Below, in pieces: positions 56,905 through 64,000 of a DNA stretch of 64,000 nt. The stretch spans positions 1 through 64,000 of the forward strand of contig NZ_CADFEJ010000024.1 of NCBI RefSeq assembly GCF_902833055.1. The letters run 5' to 3'. This DNA is from Burkholderia territorii (GTDB lineage Bacteria > Pseudomonadota > Gammaproteobacteria > Burkholderiales > Burkholderiaceae). The notes under the pieces are model-generated. The model saw only the letters and a list, made by a program, of their open reading frames with translations. It did no database searches and was not told the DNA's origin. The first letter of the stretch is position 1, and each line of letters starts with the position of its first letter. Position numbers and translations under genes: made by a program.

Positions 56905-58050
56905 TCACTGCGTCAGCACGACGCCGCTGGCCGGCGACCACGACACGAACACGTCGTCGTTCCACGCCGGTGCGCTGTCGTGCATCAGGTGCGAGCTCGA
57001 CAGGTTCGACACCACCGTCTTGCCGCTGGGCAGACGCACGTGATACAGCGAGTAGGCGCCCATGTACGCGATGTCGGTCACGACGCCGCGCGCCCAGTTG
57101 TGATGCGAGCCGGGCTTCTCGCGCGACACGTGCACGCGTTCCGGGCGCACCGAGATGCCGACCGGCATGCCGAGCGGGCCGGTCACGCCGTGGCTCACGT
57201 ACATCCTCGCTTCGAGAGCGTCGCTTTCGACGAAGATGTGATCGGGTTCGTCCTCCACCACGCGGCCTTCGAACAGGTTCGTCGAACCGATGAACTCGGC
57301 CGAGAAGCGGCTGTTCGGATACTCGTACACTTCGCCCGGCGTGCCGATCTGCACGATCTTGCCTTCGCTCATCACCGCGAGGCGGCTTGCCATCGTCATC
57401 GCCTCTTCCTGGTCGTGCGTGACCATCACGCAGGTCACGTCGACCTTCTCGATGATGTTCACGAGTTCGAGCTGGGTTTTCTGGCGGATCTTCTTGTCGA
57501 GCGCGGACATCGGCTCGTCGAGCAGCAGCAGCTTCGGGCGCTTCACCAGCGAGCGGGCGAGCGCGACGCGCTGCTGCTGGCCGCCCGACAGCTGATGCGG
57601 CTTGCGCTTCGCGTACTTGCTCATCTGCACGAGCGCTAGCGCGTCGGCCACGCGCTCCCTGATTTCGTTCTTCGGCGTGCCTTCCTGCTTGAGGCCGAAC
57701 GCGACGTTCGACTCGACCGACATGTGCGGAAACAGCGCGTACGACTGGAACATCATGTTCACCGGCCGGCGATACGGCGGCAGCGACGCGAGGTCCTCGC
57801 CGTCGACGAAGATCTTGCCGGAGGTGGCCGTCTCGAGCCCGGCGAGCATGCGCAGGAGCGTCGACTTGCCGCAGCCCGAGCTGCCGAGCAGCGCGAACAG
57901 TTCGTTCTTCGCGATCGTCAGGTTGACGTTGTCGACGGCCGTGCTGTCGCCGAACTTCTTCACGACGTTTTCGATGCGCACGAACGCGTCGTGCGTGGAC
58001 CGGCTGCCACGCTCGACGGCAGCCGGCGGGGCGAATGCGAAATGGTTCAT
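56905..58050 (-). CDS. potG: polyamine ABC ATPase PotG
   Basis: A 381-residue ATPase. Walker A GSSGCGKST at 56-64, signature LSGGQQQRVALARS, Walker B LLLLDEPMSALD, H-loop VMVTHDQEEAM, then a C-terminal TOBE domain (VGISVRPERVHVS). Starts 11 bases after potF. Confidence 0.95.
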   Translation of the reverse strand: MNHFAFAPPAAVERGSRSTHDAFVRIENVVKKFGDSTAVDNVNLTIAKNELFALLGSSGCGKSTLLRMLAGLETATSGKIFVDGEDLASLPPYRRPVNMMFQSYALFPHMSVESNVAFGLKQEGTPKNEIRERVADALALVQMSKYAKRKPHQLSGGQQQRVALARSLVKRPKLLLLDEPMSALDKKIRQKTQLELVNIIEKVDVTCVMVTHDQEEAMTMASRLAVMSEGKIVQIGTPGEVYEYPNSRFSAEFIGSTNLFEGRVVEDEPDHIFVESDALEARMYVSHGVTGPLGMPVGISVRPERVHVSREKPGSHHNWARGVVTDIAYMGAYSLYHVRLPSGKTVVSNLSSSHLMHDSAPAWNDDVFVSWSPASGVVLTQ

Positions 58051-58061
58051 GATCGTCGCCC

Positions 58062-59183
58062 TCAACCGCCCGACTTCAGTTGCAGCCACAACCGGTTCTG
58101 CATCCGGGCGATATCCGCGCTGCGCGGCATCGCGAGCGATGCCTTCGCGATCGCGCCGTCCGACAGGTAGATGCCCGAATCCTGCGCGATCGCAGGCGTC
58201 ACGAACGCTTTCGCGGCCTTGTTCGCGCTCGGATAGAAGATCTCGTTCGTGATCGCCGCGTTGGTCTTCGGTTCCTCGATGTAGTTGATCCACTTCAGCG
58301 CGGCCTCGGGGTGCGGCGCATCCTTCGGGATCGCCATCACGTCGAACCACAGCAGCCCGCCTTCCTTCGGATTCACGTAGCGGATCTCGTACGAGCGCTT
58401 CGCATCCAGCGTGCGGCGCCGTGCGACGCTGACGTCGCCGGACCAGCCGAGCACGACGCATACGTCGTTGTTCGCAAGATCGTCGGCATAGCCGACCGAG
58501 CTGAACTGCGTCACGTAAGGACGAATCTTCTTCAGAACGTCGTACGCGGCCTGGTAATCGGCGGGGTTCTTGCTCTCCGGGTCCTTGCCCATGTACTGCA
58601 GCGCTGCAGCAAACGCGGCGTCCGGCGCATCGAGCAGCGAAATGCCGCAGCCCTTCAGCTTCGCCGCGTTCGCGGGATCGAACAGCAACGCCCAGCTGTC
58701 GGTGGGCGCCGTATCGCCGAGCCGCTTCTTCACCGCCTCCACGTTGTAGCCGATGCCGGTCGTGCCCCAAGCCCACGGTACGCCGTACTGGTTTCCCGGA
58801 TCGGCTTTCGCGATCATCTTCATCAAGAGTGGGTCGAGATTCGCGAGGTTCGGGATCTTCGACTTGTCGAGCTTCTGGTACACGCCGGCCTGGATCTGTT
58901 GCGCAAGATAGTTCGACGTCGGCACGACGATGTCATATCCCGAGCTGCCCGCGAGCAGCTTGGTCTGCAGCGTGTCGTCGCTGTCGTAGCTGTCGTAGCG
59001 CACCTTGATGCCCGTTTGCTTCTCGAAACCGGGCACCGTGTCCTTCGCGATGTACTCCGACCAGTTGTACACGTTCAGGTTGGCATCGCCCGCACGGGCT
59101 GGCTGGGCGGCCGCGACGGCCAGCGCCGCCGACGTGGCGAGCGCAGCGCGCACGGCCGCGCGGCGACGGAAACGGATACGCAT
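58062..59183 (-). CDS. potF: polyamine-binding protein PotF
   Basis: A 373-residue periplasmic protein. Twin-Arg-rich signal region (residues 1-31, ending ARA), then NLNVYNWSEYIAKDTVPGFEKQTGIKVRYDSYDSDDTLQ. Ligand-binding Trp/Asp/Tyr positions of the PotF/SpuD family appear intact (VYNWSEY, GVPWAWGT, GGLLWFDVMA). It heads the nine-gene operon; AAGGAG precedes the ATG. Divergent from the luxR-type gene. Confidence 0.95.
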   Translation of the reverse strand: MRIRFRRRAAVRAALATSAALAVAAAQPARAGDANLNVYNWSEYIAKDTVPGFEKQTGIKVRYDSYDSDDTLQTKLLAGSSGYDIVVPTSNYLAQQIQAGVYQKLDKSKIPNLANLDPLLMKMIAKADPGNQYGVPWAWGTTGIGYNVEAVKKRLGDTAPTDSWALLFDPANAAKLKGCGISLLDAPDAAFAAALQYMGKDPESKNPADYQAAYDVLKKIRPYVTQFSSVGYADDLANNDVCVVLGWSGDVSVARRRTLDAKRSYEIRYVNPKEGGLLWFDVMAIPKDAPHPEAALKWINYIEEPKTNAAITNEIFYPSANKAAKAFVTPAIAQDSGIYLSDGAIAKASLAMPRSADIARMQNRLWLQLKSGG

Positions 59184-59303
59184 GGGGACTCTCCTTGTAA
59201 TGGGTATCGGCCGTGCCGCCGGGTCCGGATTTGAACCGGCGTCAACGCCGTCTGGCGGGGTTCAGCACAAGGGGCAATGTAGAGGTCGCGGCTCGCATCG
59301 TCA

Positions 59304-59320
59304 GTCCCGAAAACCGGGAC
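59304..59320. promoter_or_regulatory. candidate LuxR-type operator
   Basis: A perfect dyad, GTCCCG-AAAAC-CGGGAC, in the 241-base region between divergent potF (121 bases upstream of its start) and the regulator gene (105 bases). Confidence 0.55.
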
Positions 59321-59424
59321 AAACGCGACCGTCGTTCGGGGCCGGTTGGGTAGATTCCCGCGTAGGCAGTCGAAAATTTTCGTGATACCTGTAGCGCAAC
59401 CCGGTTTCCTCGATACACGACGTC

Positions 59425-60258
59425 ATGAGCGCTGCGCTTTCCGCCCCCGATCTCCCGCTGAGCCACGTCGCGTTCGTGACCGATACGCTCGGTGATATCG
59501 CGCAGGCGATCGGGACACCGCAGTTCATGCGCACCGTGTACGACACACTCGTGCGTTACGTCGATTTCGACGCGGTGCATCTCGACTACGAACGTGGCGC
59601 GGCGTCGGGCAGGCGCAGCGTCGGCTGGATCGGCAGCTTCGGCCGCGAGCCGGAACTCGTCGCGCAGGTGATGCGCCATTACTACCGCAGCTACGCGAGC
59701 GAGGACGTCACGTACGCGGCCATCGAGAGCGAAAGCGACACGCAGCTGCTGCAGGTGTCGTCGCAGCGGGTTGCGAGCGAGTTGCGGCACCTGTTCTTCG
59801 ACGCCGGCGACATTCACGACGAATGCGTGGTCGCGGGCGTGACCGGCGGCACGCGCTACTCGATGTCGGTCGCGCGCTCGCGGCGGCTGCCGCCGTTTTC
59901 ACTGAAGGAACTGAGCCTGCTGAAGCATTTGTCGCAGGTCGTGCTGCCAATGGCCTCCGCGCACAAGCGGCTGCTCGGCGCGGCGTGCGCGGACGAAGCG
60001 CCGCGCGACGAGCTCGATCTCGACCTCGTCGCGCAATGGCTTCCGGAATGGCACGAACGACTGACCGCGCGCGAGATGCACGTGTGCGCGTCGTTCATCC
60101 AGGGCATGACGTCGGCGGCGATCGCGCAGTCGATGGGTGTCAAGACGTCGACCGTCGATACCTACGCGAAGCGTGCGTTCGCGAAGCTCGGCGTCGATTC
60201 GCGGCGGCAGCTGATGGCGCTCGTGCTGAGGAATGCATCACGCCGGCACGACGCGTGA
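59425..60258 (+). CDS. LuxR-type regulator of the polyamine operon
   Basis: A 277-residue regulator. The GerE helix-turn-helix is at about residues 208-265 (LTAREMHVCASFIQGMTSAAIAQSMGVKTSTVDTYAKRAFAKLGVDSRRQLMALV). The N-terminal ~190 residues form a GAF-like sensor domain without a receiver Asp or a recognisable AHL-binding motif, so a metabolite such as a polyamine may be the signal. Divergent from potF. Confidence 0.9.
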   Translation: MSAALSAPDLPLSHVAFVTDTLGDIAQAIGTPQFMRTVYDTLVRYVDFDAVHLDYERGAASGRRSVGWIGSFGREPELVAQVMRHYYRSYASEDVTYAAIESESDTQLLQVSSQRVASELRHLFFDAGDIHDECVVAGVTGGTRYSMSVARSRRLPPFSLKELSLLKHLSQVVLPMASAHKRLLGAACADEAPRDELDLDLVAQWLPEWHERLTAREMHVCASFIQGMTSAAIAQSMGVKTSTVDTYAKRAFAKLGVDSRRQLMALVLRNASRRHDA

Positions 60259-60311
60259 GCGTGCGGCGTACATGATTCAGTGCCGCCGGATCTGCTGATC
60301 GAAGCGGCTAG

Positions 60312-60623
60312 TCAGGCCACGCTTTCAGGCGCCGCGATCTCCGTCGCGCTTCCCCGTGGCGGACAGAACACATCGCCGTCGTTCGGCGCGTCGTTCGCCG
60401 AGAACGTCGTGCTTCCGCGACGCGCACTGCTACAGCGCTGGAGGGCATCGAGCATCCATCGTCCCTTGTGCGTCAGGTGTGCAACGCGCCTTCCGGGCGT
60501 GCAATGCTCGAGCATGACCAGTTGGCGCTCGAGCAGTGCATCGAGTTCGGTCCTGTTCATGTCGATCTGGTCCGGCGCTTCGCGGACCAACATCAATGTC
60601 GCGAATTCGTGTGGACTGAGCAT
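60312..60623 (-). CDS. small hypothetical protein, winged-helix-like
   Basis: A 103-residue soluble protein. LSPHEFATLMLVREAPDQIDMNRTELDALLERQLVMLE and HLTHKGRWMLDAL resemble a MarR-type winged helix without flanking dimer helices. The C-terminal 35 residues are low complexity. GGAGA upstream supports the ATG. Function unknown. Confidence 0.65.
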   Translation of the reverse strand: MLSPHEFATLMLVREAPDQIDMNRTELDALLERQLVMLEHCTPGRRVAHLTHKGRWMLDALQRCSSARRGSTTFSANDAPNDGDVFCPPRGSATEIAAPESVA

Positions 60624-60968
60624 CTTCGTCTCCAGTCAACGATGAAACCGTAAGCCGGACGACTACGCGCAAGACCGCTGTCGATGGCGCATGTCGCGCG
60701 CACGTTCGTCCCCGGATGCACGCCCCGCGTCCTGTCGCCGAGACGACGCGCATCGCATCGAAAGCGTCAACCCGCGAACGACTCTTCCGGGCGTCCAACA
60801 CGCGCGGTTTTGCACCCGAAAATGCCGCGCCGGAACATACGGGAACGTGCCGGCAAGCATTCCAGCTTTCGCTTCGGTCCTCGCCCGTGGCTTCGCCCGA
60901 ATGACGGTCGAATCGGCGCAGGTCTCGCCTGCCGCGCAGTACGTCCGGATCTGCGCCGATACTTCCGT

Positions 60969-61382
60969 CTATTCGACGCTCACCGGGATGCGTCGCGGCT
61001 TCGCCTCCTCGCGGCGCGGAATCGTCAACGTGAGCACGCCGTCGCGTAGTTGTGCATCGATGCGCGACACGTCGAAATCCGGGCTGATGGTGAACGCTCG
61101 CCAGAAGTGCGGATGCCGGACTTCGCCGTGCTGCAGGCGCAGCCCCGACGGTGTCGGGATGACCGCTTCGGCTTCGACGGTCAGGTTGCCGTCCCGCACC
61201 TGCACTTCGAGCTTGTCGCGGGACACGCCCGGCAGATCCGCGTACAGCGTGATGCCGCGATTGTCCTCGAACACATCGACGGCAGGCGCGACGCGGGTGA
61301 CCTGCTTTGCCGGCTCCCCGCCCGCCGGGCCGGCAACGCCGGTGCTTCCCTGCCGGGTCGTCAGTTCGTTGCTGTCGTTCAT
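60969..61382 (-). CDS. small heat-shock protein Hsp20, second of pair
   Basis: A 137-residue alpha-crystallin-domain chaperone. APAVDVFEDNRGITLYADLPGVSRDKLEVQVRDGNLTVEAEA is the domain start and GVLTLTIPRRE the closing I-x-I/V-type end. It holds unfolding proteins in the cytoplasm. GGAGG before the ATG at 61382. It follows the other hsp20 by 35 bases. Confidence 0.93.
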   Translation of the reverse strand: MNDSNELTTRQGSTGVAGPAGGEPAKQVTRVAPAVDVFEDNRGITLYADLPGVSRDKLEVQVRDGNLTVEAEAVIPTPSGLRLQHGEVRHPHFWRAFTISPDFDVSRIDAQLRDGVLTLTIPRREEAKPRRIPVSVE

Positions 61383-61417
61383 GATGTCCTCCATTCGTTT
61401 CATGCGTCGATCAACAC

Positions 61418-61858
61418 TCACTGGACGGTAATGGCGCGCGGTTTCGATGCCTCGGAACGTCCGACGCTGATGGTCAGGCAACCGTTCACATACCGCGCGT
61501 TGACTTTGTCCGGATCGGCGTGCTGCGGCAATTCGATCACCCGCCGGAACGCGCCCATGAAGCGCTCCCGCGCATAGACGCGCGTTTCGTCGCCCACATT
61601 CGCCTCGGGCGGCTTGCGCTCGCCGCTGATCGTCAGCAGTCCCTTGTCGATCGAGACTTCGATCGCGGACGGATCTAGCCCCGGCGCGAATGCGACGATC
61701 TCGACGGTATCGTCGGTACTGCCGATGTTCACCGCAGGAAAGGTTTCGCTGCGCGTAGCGCGCAGACTGGCGGGATATCCCGCAAAGAGGCTGGCCATCT
61801 GCCGTTGCAGGCGGTCGAATTCGCCCAGCAGATCCGTGCCGAAGAAGAGATCGCTCAT
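61418..61858 (-). CDS. small heat-shock protein Hsp20, first of pair
   Basis: A 146-residue Hsp20. FPAVNIGSTDDTVEIVAFAPGLDPSAIEVSIDKGLLTISGERK, then the ARERFMGAFRRVIELPQHADPDKVNARYVNGCLTISV core. Longer N-terminal region than its partner. AAGGAG upstream fixes 61858. Confidence 0.94.
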   Translation of the reverse strand: MSDLFFGTDLLGEFDRLQRQMASLFAGYPASLRATRSETFPAVNIGSTDDTVEIVAFAPGLDPSAIEVSIDKGLLTISGERKPPEANVGDETRVYARERFMGAFRRVIELPQHADPDKVNARYVNGCLTISVGRSEASKPRAITVQ

Positions 61859-62521
61859 GACTGGCTCCTTGAAACCGGGGCCCTTCGCGAGAGACGAACG
61901 GAACCACGCGCTCCAGTTCGCCTGCCCGCGGGAAACCCCGCCGACAAACAAATCGAAACACGCAGCGCTTAGCGCGACTGCCTGAGCGATCCGTAAACTA
62001 GTGCAACAATCGGAAAATTCAAGAGGTCCTGCAACATGTCGTGAGGGAGGTTTCATCGGCCTTCCGACCGCCTTCGGGAACAGACGGAACGTGGCCCATG
62101 CCGACCTTTGCCGGCCGCGCCGGCAGCGCTGCCGCTTCGCGCAACACCGATCGATCCTGCGAGCCTCCCGGTCGATGAGGCCGAGGGTGGAGCCCGGTGC
62201 AATTGGCTGCGCACGAGGGTTACGTTCCGATTGGCCGTGCCGCGCGGGCCAGGACGGCTTGTGACAGATGCTCCGTGGACCGGCCGGCGCCTGCGAATCC
62301 GCCGGCCGCTCCCGGCCCGTCCGAGCCGCACCGCCCGGATGGACGCCGGCGCGTCCTGTACCGCCTCGGCTGGTACGCGGGAGCCTGTTGCCGCGCCGAA
62401 ACAATTTGTTACAACGGGCGTTTTCGCAGGCTCCTGAAGCGTGCAACGAGCGCCGCTATTTCCGTTTCCGGCAATCGGCAATACGCAGATGTGTGGCGCC
62501 TGAAGCCGGAACCGTCGGCGC
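61859..62521. other. upstream region of the hsp20 pair, no gene seen
   Basis: 660 bases with no supported gene. On the minus strand TTGAAT (62017-62022) and TAGTTT (61995-62000) are spaced 16 apart and could be the hsp20 promoter; the CTTGAA element also fits a heat-shock sigma -35. The remainder is G+C-rich. Confidence 0.4.
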
Positions 62522-62989
62522 TCACGTGCGCGGCAACCGCCGGGCGAAGCAGTAAACGCCGGCTGCGACGACACCGAACACCACATGGGCAACCAGCGTG
62601 ATCACGCCGCGCGCCGCGACGAACCACGGGAAGATCGCGGTGAACGCGTGCAGGTTGATGCCGTACAGAACGAGCCCGAACGCGGCGCCCGCGAGGAGCG
62701 CGGCGCCGAGTGACCGGCCGCGGACCAGCTTCGCCAGCACGACCGTATAGGCGAGCGACAGCACGGCATGCGCCATCGTCGCCACGCCCATGATCGTCGG
62801 ATCGAAGCCCGCGGGCGCACTGAGGATGGATCGCCCCATCACGATGGCGGCCGTCAGGCGCGCATCGCGAAGCAGATCGTGAATGGCGTCTTCGCCGGCA
62901 ATTGGCCAGAGCAGCAACTCGATGATCGTCGAGCAAACCGCCGCGCAGCATGCTGCCCGGAGAATCGGAACCGCACCGGTCTGCTTCAA
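62522..62989 (-). CDS. membrane protein of unknown function
   Basis: A 155-residue protein with about four membrane helices, for example AHAVLSLAYTVVLAKLV, SLGAALLAGAAFGLVLYGINLHAF and VITLVAHVVFGVVAAGVYCFA. A TTG start at 62989 is favoured because GGAGG lies 7 nt upstream; an ATG at 63019 is possible but lacks such a site. It resembles small membrane proteins found beside stress genes, but I do not recognise the family. Confidence 0.7.
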   Translation of the reverse strand: MKQTGAVPILRAACCAAVCSTIIELLLWPIAGEDAIHDLLRDARLTAAIVMGRSILSAPAGFDPTIMGVATMAHAVLSLAYTVVLAKLVRGRSLGAALLAGAAFGLVLYGINLHAFTAIFPWFVAARGVITLVAHVVFGVVAAGVYCFARRLPRT

Positions 62990-63026
62990 GCATCCACCTC
63001 CGCGACGACCGGCCGCCATGCGCGGC

Positions 63027-63686
63027 TTACAACGGACGTTCGCAATCCGTCCAGTACGCGAACGGATCGCGATGCTTCGGGTAGTGCTCGTCGAGCCATT
63101 TCAGCAACGTCGCACGCGCGTTGTCCAGGTCGGCCTTCGACGACGACGTCGTCAGCTCGTGCACTTCGACGGACTTTTCCCGATCCATCACGTAGCAGTT
63201 CCAGTCGGGGCCGTCGAGATCCGGATCGTCCGACGCCTTCGACGCCTTGCGCCAGCCCACTCCCTTGCGCGCATCGATGTAATAACGCGGATGCACTTTC
63301 AGATACGACATCTCGCCGCCCTGCAGGCTGCTTTCCGCGCGCAGCACGTCGCGTTCGTCGACGATCTGCGTGACTTCCGGCAGCCGGCGCGAGCGCCAGC
63401 CGGCCGGCAGCGTCGCCGTCGCCCGCACGGCGTCGTACGGCCCCCAGGTGAGGCCCCAGGCTTCGGCCATGCGCTTCATGAACGCATCGGCGCCCGGATA
63501 GCCGCGCAGCTGGATTCTCGTCGACAACGTGACTTCGACCCGGCCGTCGGCACCGGCCGGGTCGCCTGCCGCTTCGAACGGATTGCCCGGACGCGACGCG
63601 CGCTGCTGCGCATCCGCGGGCGCCATGCCCGAAAACAGCTGGTCGAGCGCCGCACGCGCTTTCGACGACTTGTCTGGTCTATTCAT
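63027..63686 (-). CDS. hypothetical cytoplasmic protein
   Basis: A 219-residue soluble protein with a structured middle (VEVTLSTRIQLRGYPGADAFMKRMAEAWGLTWGPYDAVRATATLP) and C-terminal part (GPDWNCYVMDREKSVEVHELTTSSSKADLDNARATLLKWLDEHYPKHRDPFAYW). No signal peptide. GGGAG precedes the ATG at 63686. Family not recognised; composition supports a real gene. Confidence 0.72.
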   Translation of the reverse strand: MNRPDKSSKARAALDQLFSGMAPADAQQRASRPGNPFEAAGDPAGADGRVEVTLSTRIQLRGYPGADAFMKRMAEAWGLTWGPYDAVRATATLPAGWRSRRLPEVTQIVDERDVLRAESSLQGGEMSYLKVHPRYYIDARKGVGWRKASKASDDPDLDGPDWNCYVMDREKSVEVHELTTSSSKADLDNARATLLKWLDEHYPKHRDPFAYWTDCERPL

Positions 63687-63852
63687 TACTCACTCTCTCC
63701 CTCTGCATCCGCACGTCTGCAAAAACTGTCGATTCTCGTTCATCTTCGGGTCTCGCGGTTTTCCGCGGTCGCATTGTCGACGATCCCATGGCCGCGGTCG
63801 AGCACCAGCGGCGCCGACGCACGTTGCGTCGCGGGCCCCGGCTTTCCGGCGC

Positions 63853-64000
63853 CTACCCGAGCGCCGCCCGCATCCGCTCCATCAGCGCGAGCACCTCCGG
63901 GCGACTCTCGCCCTTCGCGTGCACGAAGTGATACCTGAGCAGCGACTCGACTTCATGCCGGCTCACGCGCACGAGCGCACTGCGCCGAAGATACGCTTCC
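63853..64000 (-). CDS. 3' end of an unidentified gene
   Basis: The last 48 codons of a minus-strand gene ending in TAG: EAYLRRSALVRVSRHEV and then HFVHAKGESRPEVLALMERMRAALG. The rest lies beyond the window. The run is too short to name the family; composition is normal for the replicon. Confidence 0.45.
   Translation of the reverse strand, partial: EAYLRRSALVRVSRHEVESLLRYHFVHAKGESRPEVLALMERMRAALG

Noticed and set aside
62398-62416. A+T-rich ACAATTTGTTACAA patch as a promoter or operator
   Set aside because: The dyad is imperfect and no gene start lies at a suitable distance on either strand.

Overview
The window is about 64 kb of dense, GC-rich DNA (roughly two thirds G+C by eye). Gene content and paralogue style point to Burkholderia, most likely a Burkholderia cepacia complex member and probably a secondary replicon: 16-strand porins ending in Phe, RdgC, short H-NS-type proteins, squalene-hopene cyclase, many MFS, TRAP and ABC uptake systems, and LysR/GntR regulators. 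This assignment is inference; no rRNA or tRNA gene was seen to anchor it.

Layout. 1-1.8 kb: 3' end of acetyl-CoA synthetase, a porin, and a frameshifted remnant of a ProP-like transporter. 1.9-6 kb: an alpha/beta hydrolase and a TRAP operon (dctP-dctQ-dctM) behind a 17-bp palindrome. 6.7-13 kb: a small DnaJ-zinc-finger-like protein, a GntR/FCD regulator, rdgC, and a divergent MFS transporter/DapA-family lyase pair. The same 17-bp motif precedes gntR, the MFS gene and the lyase gene, suggesting one small regulon. 13.8-18 kb: TetR regulator divergent from squalene-hopene cyclase, then a class C beta-lactamase. 18-22 kb: hydrolase, FlxA-like protein, a 44-residue membrane protein behind a structured leader, a GT-A-like protein and a pentapeptide-repeat protein.

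22.5-36 kb: an orphan polyamine-binding protein, then a catabolic island for tannins and gallate on the minus strand: YagU-like membrane protein, gallate dioxygenase, aromatic acid MFS transporter, 4-oxalomesaconate hydratase (LigJ type), CHA aldolase (LigK/GalC type), a solute-binding-like protein, tannase/feruloyl esterase and a porin. A divergent LysR protein carrying two DNA-binding domains in tandem sits at its head. Read as a pathway: porin entry, extracellular or periplasmic release of gallate by tannase, uptake, ring cleavage, hydration, and aldol cleavage to pyruvate and oxaloacetate.

36-48.6 kb: LOG-family protein, MFS transporter, H-NS-like protein, RmlD-like reductase, DoxX, LprI-like protein, LysR divergent from pirin and wrbA, LrgAB, and an ABC exporter. 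48.7-60.3 kb: a nine-gene minus-strand polyamine operon (potF-potG-potH-potI, a DUF3138-like outer-membrane protein, PuuB-like oxidase, cupin, amidase, PuuC-like dehydrogenase) divergent from a LuxR-type regulator. A dyad in the shared promoter region recurs in weaker form upstream of the orphan potF paralogue 36 kb away. 60.3-64 kb: a small hypothetical, two tandem Hsp20 genes, a membrane protein, a hypothetical protein and the 3' end of one more gene.

The most interesting material is the gallate island with its double-HTH LysR protein, the polyamine operon with an amidase and dedicated outer-membrane protein, and the operator motifs that tie separated genes together.
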